Of a stretch of DNA of 12,778 nt, positions 10,201-12,778 are shown piece after piece; the first letter of the stretch is position 1, and each line of letters starts with the position of its first letter. The notes beneath the pieces are model-generated. The model did not search any database, had not been told where the DNA came from, and saw only the letters and a list, made by a program, of their open reading frames with translations. The position numbers and the translations under genes are program-made. This DNA comes from Bdellovibrionota bacterium (lineage in GTDB: Bacteria; Bdellovibrionota; Bacteriovoracia; Bacteriovoracales; Bacteriovoracaceae). The stretch covers positions 1 to 12,778 of the forward strand of contig JAURQB010000015.1 of the NCBI GenBank assembly GCA_030836365.1, read 5' to 3'.

Positions 10201-10248
10201 TACTTTCACCGTGGTTCAGGTGGAATAATGCAGATTAATCTTCCGTAA
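1213..10248 (+). CDS. giant multidomain surface lipoprotein with three Ig-like/FN3-like/NHL-like propeller modules
   Basis: A 3011-residue exported lipoprotein of unknown function. The N-terminus has a hydrophobic segment (residues 13-26) and lipobox LTGC, with acylated Cys29 followed by Trp30. There is no Asp at +2, so outer-membrane sorting is expected. The annotated start is GTG 1213; ATG 1219 is equally good and sits 5 bases after an AGG, giving a cleaner signal peptide (MERSSF...). Residues 30-180 are a beta-rich domain I do not recognise. Residues 185-435 look like two Ig-like domains (second with a C360/C366 pair). Three modules follow: A 437-1032, B 1033-2181, C 2182-3011. Each has an Ig-like domain with a C...CW pair, an FN3-like domain with GC...GCYxW, then NHL-like blades such as GLLRIDANSGITNV in A and GLLKIDPADGIINL in B. 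Paired cysteines suit an oxidised, extracytoplasmic fold. There is no enzyme motif, transmembrane anchor or sorting signal at the C-terminus. Surface adhesion or recognition is an inference from architecture only. The reading frame is intact throughout, despite G8 and G7 tracts near the start. Confidence 0.93.
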   Translation: MMMERSSFTYFNLIQYLVIGLFSLTLTGCWIFTGEAPEKNNEITGNTLPSKNEEIAQEVNTVARYSFGDITFNGDVVGSKNAEVETPKLLTRRQFFGELEVQISSSSENSQTKKVFWETHIRNEKLFSGQGGFIVTGNSGGGFSAKAIFKNIELANQEDNIVRLYFEDQSRRYLIGAVVIYTDFMPPEIIFESPSIVSFVGGEAASTVWVAQSPATLSGVVRDNAELSGMYYRILPQVQGVEPGPLIPINYTNNRWELTLNIPEEALSIEVMAKDIFENRTIRKFKIGVDDEGPSLVYTNSSGVKQNIEVIQGSQNWEVQNLPTGANPYIIKSLSMDSLSIRGKVLDVASGVKSIKVTSCHTDEDCSDESNWRLLGEEVSSIEQMIERWSFDFNVAEELTTGNELVSGINLVKVISEDYSGNITIAYISIIIDREKPSINSVSFVAENGDVLSNSVSRSVKLRVEASDAQTKIERICLKLDDDFPEASNSCWKNLDAPESNIDLIFDLELGYFPKIYSAYAWVVDEVGNVSDLSVDSQSNIYFTPTNKPEILEILAANTTNLRYWPTYGEMETSFEEHDNSILIKWRVSEEANNLIDHVNISYRVEDGSKEVYSIAQNLFHGINPGCSVSSPFQGCYLWEGDSIPGPNVEFSIRVDIFDENGQGDGANTNNFNNNPYNLNFREYYIFGNVKLGTHHMAQSDVFQTYGYPNYAPNNLIVMPDGTIFIVDYYRGLLRIDANSGITNVIVKTKNGEDDSDNGEDWSIKNSFNQEGYISKIKIHDNHLYMRWSTSDHLAPSPTFFTARAEVINLNTGELANFELNAGDEPDNLWGAEIPDLSHPNDPNCSYVLGGDDNFYCFEKDSKTFYVLQDNTWTKIIEGDGGEGCPDGANDNQCNDLNVTDYFVDQNGTLFFTDRYQIRYLSSSGQIFTIYGAIADDIEKDNGNGIDQKSGRLLRLPRSIAAGIQVDWDNQKFIMETYSGGAISSKVFRAQEVIGTCSPGCDKLSISDEGFSYNLSVNSNGFLGWQKKNENNPPSIPILSLTSDNTPTPGGFQVKKRSVSLGISAEDDNSNIEKVCIKYNVDPVLGVDSNDACWVTLVDHDQLTLNDNNYSFNLGFVAGDYEIYAWVMDDIGNISSNPELDDALKINYSPGKPPEIFSVIATNQNIPDSNPPKYTDLVADSENPNIFIKWLATDFDETTEDLTLDGVKVNLYYSNDNINFRAISNGENLSPSMQASGCSLDSPDEILPDSKSWTGCYRWQVPSLLYEKIIFIRVEVIDSDDLGASALTPPLNAGSLSIIAGDIDKGIGGQARSAMFSMPANSKSDRGGWSFPDSFVVDSRGITYFLDSEIGLLKIDPADGIINLMIGIDNSKAVPALGSDPIELDNAVLRYPVSIYLDHDENLLIFDNKHLRKVRLESNTIETFIGNGGDATIRTFNPDGCPGFASGTNCGFTYSKENFGFQFLTSDSRPQLVANLRTITPLPRGDMLIDFHGFGQGRQSNWNSFFDNNIDITGKVYNDVIYPANRGGYSAESYSGIWWYRPTNFSDPDSDWGFYPIKFSDGARGCRNSGFTVEYSADPAADNWGEIVKIYAILLGDCRVQDGGGQITNSMLEFDPAPLYANPSISSPSNAVVELPWGKLLPTDTPPIFPITAGHTLYHATGVGRNGIPFMYNRANSRAWMIKSVDSDGVELDRSEVGRFMGRFPQNAVGANCLDGLSPMSNDCNMELLDVFVSGDGTIYFWDLSQIKMLTGTTDDYKVKTIFGKPADHGDGYLPTSARFSYISDFGSFGRDGSDNPSHDRYMIMDVYSRKFRSILDGKIDTHFGTGHFGLHRESIVDTSPFQKHRIYFDWGSDNYYQRKSFEIDADGNIYYVNRNSIVNGGWYFENIKVLYDSFYYNSFGQPSVVREMQPITSSFGVGASPKIYYDYKKGDVIDGASHSSGGVLNGTNRIGHLFGINQKDNTLALHMNSKNHLNGGVIYLMDLDTTQSVDYVTSLFPLLSGRAYEFPVVEDVLAYYDDSSYPICQRDGLNLNECIILNLEGHDYGYQHYKDKNGVDRWVSWIANKTIFSMNQVPDDVGPPLSEVFGQFKRIHYASGSGLTLGLDVALINDEEILVYCFSGDLRIINLTTGVQSNHEFIIDGMECTKGGIEIIHNPETNKHSIVTAVSYRGLHALVEIAMPSNPRVTNISIVGDSNSVNDRFVELRFSGDDPNEPLTQYCVKYNDSSKPLKLDSCWRDLDITNSTEITDYLIEAPVGSVAGEYDLFIFLKDKDGEISGVSNDGLGTDGVDVITVIYTPEAHPVINGVIVTTSSSATEMKVDNTRDVTGEGALNRYYISWLLEEVSSEITVDLDVTFNGIDFYPISSGLNAETVGCSNGFTGCYTWSNVSGFISTFIPDYLQNNSFQIRLKLISNDGRVFSRLTGPVRSGSLNIIGENYTGHGSSWEDFSVPIVPQLYDKNIQWNQMMMQQFVVTKRGDILFNHPNEGIIKLDIDTEKVNILIPKRYDEAVGDNGNGQLWRQSKVDNVAKMTIDRSNNVYLIDQNKVRTFNYNNLLSEINDFREISGMDLNNPFNRDLNYAPFFFNSEEKLLQLSPLKLKENTNNFTLNFTTLDHIGELTDFDIPFSDFNEKVFTEYPGGQKEELINLHHNSCGDAGDRIEVDISGCSLINFLPTGRDEVGYTNVIFAAKCACTNVPGSETVGLFHLQPYYDSDNSLLEFDSRIEEAENFARGLSVNHVTDGKFFHGLDGKFYLINRGADVELSSDMNVSPSIDVDSGIWSYSEINGWERLLGQDNQSGTCLEGDAANVCAASPRDMFVTHKGIVYFIENNHIKKINKTGHVEFVTGRAHKESQKTSAGSYQANLFTEMTTFNNALAAVDPLNNIFIQKENSEVSPIYGVIKSSPIGGAYPPLSISSDFACNDTGRICELDSGGGCSLVADEEGGGLIDKIVFPKNTDHIFIEDKEKLLETNRNIYLNDWKCVGSDVYERNSKYYIPYFHRGSGGIMQINLP
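1630..1637 (+). repeat. G8 homopolymer tract inside the giant lipoprotein gene
   Basis: Eight consecutive G encode the end of NSGGGF (residues 140-142). In the present length the frame is open. One extra G would bring in TAA at 1659-1661, and one lost G would bring in TAA at 1733-1735, so either change would truncate the protein to under 180 residues. It is the longest G-tract in this AT-rich window. Confidence 0.9.
1813..1819 (+). repeat. G7 homopolymer tract inside the giant lipoprotein gene
   Basis: Seven consecutive G encode Gly201-Gly202 and the first base of Glu203. A one-base gain leads to an in-frame TAG, and a one-base loss to TAA, each about 15 to 20 codons downstream. It is the second longest G-tract in the window and lies 175 bases after the first, in the same gene and same 5' region. 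Confidence 0.9.
2521..4308 (+). repeat. internal module A of the giant lipoprotein (residues 437-1032)
   Basis: First copy of the composite module. The Ig-like domain carries C477 and C491-W492, then AYAWVVDEVGNVS. The FN3-like domain begins at KPEILEILAAN and carries C627 and C636-YLW. The propeller starts near residue 697, with blades such as PDGTIFIVDYYRGLLRID and NGTLFFTDRYQIRYL. A C885/C894 pair (CPDGANDNQC) precedes the latter blade, and a DNGNG turn typical of NHL linkers follows it. The boundaries are approximate, set by aligning the three copies by eye. Confidence 0.7.
4309..7755 (+). repeat. internal module B of the giant lipoprotein (residues 1033-2181), enlarged propeller
   Basis: Second copy. 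The Ig-like domain has C1076 and C1093-W1094, then EIYAWVMDDIGNIS. The FN3-like domain begins at KPPEIFSVIATN, with C1238 and C1256-YRW. The propeller part starts near residue 1297 and runs about 885 residues, much longer than in A or C. Clear blades are GLLKIDPADGIINLMIG, ENLLIFDNKHLRKVRL and DGTIYFWDLSQIKML. The pair C1713/C1724 sits where A has C885/C894, and an ADHGDGYLPTSARF linker of NHL type follows. The extra length could be a second propeller or large inserted loops. Confidence 0.7.
7756..10245 (+). repeat. internal module C of the giant lipoprotein (residues 2182-3011)
   Basis: Third copy, ending at the C-terminus. The Ig-like domain has C2220 and C2235-W2236, then EYDLFIFLKDKDGEIS. 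The FN3-like domain begins at HPVINGVIVTT, with C2375 and C2382-YTW. The propeller starts near residue 2430, with EGIIKLDIDTEKVNILI, a VGDNGNGQLWRQSKV linker, and KGIVYFIENNHIKKI after the pair C2800/C2809 (CLEGDAANVC). It is more diverged than A and B from each other, with Phe in place of the AYAW/YAW motif. Confidence 0.7.
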
Positions 10249-10331
10249 AATATTGATACTTCCTTTAGGGAGGGATACCAAATTTATTACAACCTTCTTG
10301 CTTTTCCATATTTTTTGGCCATACTCGCCCA
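10249..10331 (+). other. short gap between lipoprotein and MerC genes, with a weak hairpin
   Basis: CTTCC (10259-10263) and GGGAG (10268-10272) can pair with one U-G wobble around a UUUA loop, but no T-run follows, so it is a poor terminator. The GGGAGGG at 10268-10274 resembles a Shine-Dalgarno, yet no ATG, GTG or TTG lies at a suitable distance. TTGCTT (10298-10303) and CATACT (10320-10325) at 16-base spacing are a weak promoter candidate for the next gene. Read-through from the lipoprotein gene cannot be excluded. Confidence 0.3.
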
Positions 10332-10769
10332 ATGATAAAAATCAAGCATTTTCCCGTTATGGATCGACTCGGTATGACATTAAGTATACTGTGTGGAATT
10401 CATTGTATTGGCACACCATTTTTAATTATGGGAGCACCTTGGTTAAGAGGTTTTCTTGATAATGACTTTTTTCATGTGTTTATGTTTCTTCTCGTTTTTC
10501 CTTTAGCAATTTTTTCACTCGGGCACACGAAATCTAGAAATTCGAATAAACCTTTTTTTATTGGTGTGACGGGATTATTTCTTCTGGCCTCGGGCCCAGT
10601 TATTCATGAGTTTTTTCACGCGATTGACGGCCATGGCGATCATCATTTTCATCTTGCTGAAAATATTGTCACTATTGTCGGTGGAATTTTATTGTTTTTG
10701 GCCCATTATATGAATTTAAAAAGTTGTCAGTGCGGTCATTCTAATTCAGCTCACCAGCACGCTCATTAA
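10332..10769 (+). CDS. MerC-domain inner-membrane protein, probable metal handling
   Basis: A 145-residue membrane protein of the MerC fold family, with about four transmembrane helices (near 13-35, 45-63, 74-92, 110-127). Family marks are LSILCGIHC in helix 1 (Cys21, His24, Cys25), an HE pair before helix 4 (His92-Glu93), FLAHYMN at its end, and a C-terminal CQCGHSNSAHQHAH tail (Cys132, Cys134 and several His). The loop GHGDHHFH (100-107) is also His-rich. The family is named after the mercury transporter MerC, but many members stand outside mer operons and their substrate is not established. There is no merR, merT, merP or merA nearby, so mercury resistance should not be assumed. ATG 10359 (MDRLGM) is an alternative start closer to the usual family N-terminus; neither start has a good Shine-Dalgarno. 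The 3' end overlaps the convergent phosphoesterase gene by 29 bases. Confidence 0.85.
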   Translation: MIKIKHFPVMDRLGMTLSILCGIHCIGTPFLIMGAPWLRGFLDNDFFHVFMFLLVFPLAIFSLGHTKSRNSNKPFFIGVTGLFLLASGPVIHEFFHAIDGHGDHHFHLAENIVTIVGGILLFLAHYMNLKSCQCGHSNSAHQHAH

Positions 10770-12357
10770 TGACAAGAAACTTATCTGACCAATCACTCCA
10801 AATCAGAGAATTATTTCTGTAACGAACTTGAAGACTAATCGTTTCGTCTCCACTTTTTCTTTTCATTGTATTAATTTTTATTACCATTTTTGTTAAGTCA
10901 TCTGTAAGGCGATGATCTTTTCCGTCATAGATATTGTGGGAATTAAAGTTAAAATGCTCCTCTGATGTTTTTCCTCTTTTCTTCATATAGGAAACTTTCA
11001 CTTGTGTTGAAAGATGAGATTCAGAGTTTTCAAAAGGGGTCGATTGAATGAGAAATTCCTTGTCCTTAATTGCTGCATGGACAACACTAGGCCGCTCTGG
11101 AGCGGGTGAATTTTTTTTGATAACAAATCGATCAATAACTCCATTATCCATAAATTCATTTTTATCTCCAAAGCCATAACGAATGATTTCAAGCCTTGGG
11201 TCTGCTTTATCTGCATTTACTTTGACCATCACCCAACCATATTGAGATATTGTTTTATGATAATTTGGATAATCTTTACTTCCTCTATCCCATGTATCAA
11301 TAGCGCCGCCTATTGGGCCGGCCGTAATCATACTAAGCCTGCTATTTAATTTGTGGCCGCGAGAGTAAGCGTGAGTATGTCCGTTAAAATAAACAATTGG
11401 TTTTTGATGCTTCCTTGCGCTCTTTACAAGAATTTCCTCAATCTCGCCGGTGAACTTTGTATTACCGTAATTCCAGGCTTCTGACTTATAGGGGTGATGA
11501 AACTGCAGAACGATAAAATCAATTTCGTTATTTTTTTCAGCTTCTCTTAGAGCAGTTTCCAGCCATTTTAATTGTTTTCTATTGCGGTAAGCCCTTGTGG
11601 TATCGAGATTGATAAACCGAACATTGGAGTAATCAAAAAAGTAATAGTTGTAGTGGGATTTAAGTGATGTTTGTCTGGGCAGAGAGAAATATTGATTAAA
11701 AAATATCCGCCCCATTTCGTGATTGCCTTTTACTGGGTACACGGCGAGTCGATGAAGTAGAGGGGCAAGTGGGTTAAAAAAATGTTTTTTCCAATCTCTT
11801 TTTAAAATACCGTGTTGAACAAGATCTCCTGGAAAGAGGCTAAATCGAGGCGGGTAATTAGCGCGATCTTGATTATTGATAAACGTGTGATAGATAACAC
11901 TTTCTTGAACGATCCTTGTTGTGACCTCATGTCCGTGTTGAGCATCTGCCATCACCAAAAAAGAGAAATTTTCTCTTTTGTCATTTACTGTTTTGAAATT
12001 ATAGACACTACTTTGATCATCCCCTTGGATAACCTGATAATAATAATTTGTATTTGGAAGTAGTCCGTCAATCTCAGCTTCATAGAGACCTAGTTTTTTC
12101 CGATGTATTCTGAAAGCTTCCTTTTTTAGCAAGACGGAGGAAAATTCGAGCTCATTATCAGAATTTAATTTTCCAACTCGTACTTTTGCTCCACTGCCAA
12201 GAGTTCTTTCCCATCTGATTTTAACTCCAGTGGATGCGGTCTCTTGAATATATGGTGAGATACTAAAACTGAGCTCTCCGGCCAAAGAGATGTTTGCCAG
12301 TAAACATAGACATACGCTGTAAAGGTAAAAGATTATTTTTATCAAAACTAAATCCAA
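10741..12357 (-). CDS. exported calcineurin-like metallophosphoesterase with N-terminal purple-acid-phosphatase-type FN3 domain
   Basis: A 538-residue protein with a signal peptide (cleavage probably near SLAG-E, residues 24-28), so periplasmic or secreted. Residues 30-125 are an FN3-like domain of the kind found in front of purple-acid-phosphatase-like enzymes (SPYIQ, IRWE, LLPNTNYYYQV). Residues 130-385 are the dinuclear-metal phosphoesterase core: ADAQ (Asp138), GDLVQHG (Asp178), GNHE (Asn212), QFHHP (His287) and GHTHAYSRG (His327, His329). The Tyr of the true iron purple acid phosphatase GDxxY motif is Gln181 here, so this is a relative, not a classical PAP. Residues 415-538 form an extra beta-rich, possibly FN3-like, C-terminal domain. 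The likely reaction is hydrolysis of a phosphoester; the substrate is unknown. No ATG is available: TTG 12357 is the longest start, while TTG 12345, 7 bases after a GGA, gives a tidier signal peptide (MIKIIFYLYSV). The gene converges on and overlaps merC and diverges from the DUF1295 gene. Confidence 0.92.
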   Translation of the reverse strand: MDLVLIKIIFYLYSVCLCLLANISLAGELSFSISPYIQETASTGVKIRWERTLGSGAKVRVGKLNSDNELEFSSVLLKKEAFRIHRKKLGLYEAEIDGLLPNTNYYYQVIQGDDQSSVYNFKTVNDKRENFSFLVMADAQHGHEVTTRIVQESVIYHTFINNQDRANYPPRFSLFPGDLVQHGILKRDWKKHFFNPLAPLLHRLAVYPVKGNHEMGRIFFNQYFSLPRQTSLKSHYNYYFFDYSNVRFINLDTTRAYRNRKQLKWLETALREAEKNNEIDFIVLQFHHPYKSEAWNYGNTKFTGEIEEILVKSARKHQKPIVYFNGHTHAYSRGHKLNSRLSMITAGPIGGAIDTWDRGSKDYPNYHKTISQYGWVMVKVNADKADPRLEIIRYGFGDKNEFMDNGVIDRFVIKKNSPAPERPSVVHAAIKDKEFLIQSTPFENSESHLSTQVKVSYMKKRGKTSEEHFNFNSHNIYDGKDHRLTDDLTKMVIKINTMKRKSGDETISLQVRYRNNSLIWSDWSDKFLVINERAGELN

Positions 12358-12437
12358 GGTATAAAAATTCGAAATCGGTTATATATTAGCTTATAATGTA
12401 AAAAACTGGAAAGTTAGAATTTAGTAAGGAGGGAATT
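12358..12437. promoter_or_regulatory. divergent promoter region between phosphoesterase and DUF1295 genes
   Basis: The 80-base gap is very AT-rich. A perfect TATAAT lies on the plus strand at 12392-12397, 40 bases before the DUF1295 start, with only a weak -35 (TCGAAA near 12369). On the minus strand TTTCCA followed 18 bases later by TAATAT is a modest candidate for the phosphoesterase gene. The two sets overlap, so transcription of the two genes could interfere. Confidence 0.35.
12426..12433 (+). promoter_or_regulatory. strong ribosome binding site that fixes a TTG start
   Basis: AAGGAGGG is a near-perfect Shine-Dalgarno, with its GGAGG core 5 bases before TTG 12438. No ATG or GTG lies at a usable distance, so this site decides the start of the DUF1295 gene. 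It is the clearest ribosome binding site in the window. Confidence 0.8.
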
Positions 12438-12778
12438 TTGTCCTTTATTTCAGAGCTATTAAAAAATATTTTACAAAGTTGGGGCTTGACTTTCTTACTT
12501 GTTAATTTTTTCTATCTATTTTACCTGTCGAGTAAGAAAATATCGGTGATCGATTTATTTTGGGGACCTCTACATTTATTTCAACTGATATTTTGCTTTG
12601 TGATTTTAGAAAAAATTCCGAGTGCAATAGAGCTCATTTTTCTTGGAGTTGTTTTTTTATGGGCGATAAGACTATCTATTTACTTGGGAATTCGCTCGCA
12701 TGGTGCTCCAGATGACCCCCGCTATCTTGAGTTGGCCAAGCACTGGAAAGGAAACTTTAATTTAAACGTTCTCATTCG
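12438..12778 (+). CDS. DUF1295 / steroid 5-alpha-reductase-like membrane protein (3' part outside the window)
   Basis: The first 113 codons of a membrane protein, reading MSFISELLKNILQSWGL..., continue off the right edge. Complete family members have about 250-290 residues, so well over half is missing. Hydrophobic segments lie near residues 16-30, 44-57 and 62-83. The family signature is clear: VIDLFWG (37-43), then the RLSIYLGIRSHG and PDDPRYLEL stretch (78-99), matching the usual RxxYLxxRxxGxxEDxRY pattern. The family is related to isoprenylcysteine methyltransferases and sterol/5-alpha reductases, integral inner-membrane enzymes that act on lipids; the bacterial DUF1295 members mostly lack an assigned substrate. 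It starts at TTG with a strong Shine-Dalgarno and probably has its own promoter in the divergent gap. Confidence 0.85.
   Translation, partial: MSFISELLKNILQSWGLTFLLVNFFYLFYLSSKKISVIDLFWGPLHLFQLIFCFVILEKIPSAIELIFLGVVFLWAIRLSIYLGIRSHGAPDDPRYLELAKHWKGNFNLNVLI

Noticed and set aside
1213..10248. giant gene as a phage tail fibre, RHS or polymorphic toxin
   Set aside because: There are no YD repeats, no RHS core motif, no C-terminal toxin-like variable end, and no phage or T6SS genes nearby. A lipobox signal peptide argues for a surface lipoprotein.
10253..10459. TTG-started ORF with a hydrophobic N-terminus after the lipoprotein stop
   Set aside because: It mostly overlaps the MerC-like gene in another frame, has no upstream ribosome binding site, and no recognisable motif. 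The MerC reading explains the same bases better.
10332..10769. mercury-resistance operon
   Set aside because: Only the MerC fold is present. No merR, merT, merP or merA lies in the window, and the flanking genes are unrelated.
10998..11216. 72-codon minus-strand ORF, and 11812-12063 on the plus strand
   Set aside because: Both lie inside the phosphoesterase gene, which has all metal-ligand motifs in one frame. They show no independent support.
1..12778. CRISPR arrays, IS elements, integrase sites, tRNA or rRNA genes
   Set aside because: I looked on both strands for regular direct repeats, terminal inverted repeats with transposase motifs and tRNA-like cloverleaf landmarks, and saw none. A tool-based scan would be needed to exclude small RNAs.

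Overview
The window is an AT-rich, gene-dense piece of a Gram-negative bacterial chromosome. It carries six genes: one is cut by the right edge, and a possible gene end lies at the left edge. The features that suggest a lineage are a very large outer-membrane-type lipoprotein with Ig-like domains and NHL-like propellers, an orphan MerC-fold membrane protein, a secreted metallophosphoesterase and a DUF1295 membrane enzyme, with frequent TTG/GTG starts. This is consistent with a low-GC predatory or marine deltaproteobacterium-like lineage such as Bacteriovoracaceae/Halobacteriovorax. That placement is an inference from style, not from a marker gene. I see no mobile element, CRISPR array, tRNA or rRNA.

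Layout. Positions 1-41 may hold the last codons of an upstream gene. Positions 173-367 (+) encode ribosomal protein bS21. Converging on it, 395-1009 (-) encodes a small KANL3/Tex30-type alpha/beta hydrolase. A 203-base divergent intergenic region (1010-1212) follows, with candidate promoters and a 7-bp inverted repeat. Positions 1213-10248 (+) encode a 3011-residue lipoprotein that fills 70% of the window. It has a lipobox at Cys29, a beta-rich N-terminal part, and three tandem copies of a large composite module (Ig-like domain with a C...CW pair, FN3-like domain with a GC...GCYxW pair, NHL-like propeller). After an 83-base gap come a MerC-domain membrane protein (10332-10769, +) and a convergent, 3'-overlapping exported calcineurin-type phosphoesterase (10741-12357, -). 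An 80-base divergent promoter region then leads to a partial DUF1295/steroid 5-alpha-reductase-like gene that runs off the right edge (12438-12778, +).

The genes do not form an evident pathway: strand alternates, and no adjacent pair belongs to a known operon. What several share is the envelope: a surface lipoprotein, a periplasmic or secreted phosphoesterase and two inner-membrane proteins. The lipoprotein is the main point of interest, because of its internal triplication, its conserved paired cysteines and two long G-tracts (8 and 7 G) near its 5' end where single-base slippage would truncate it.
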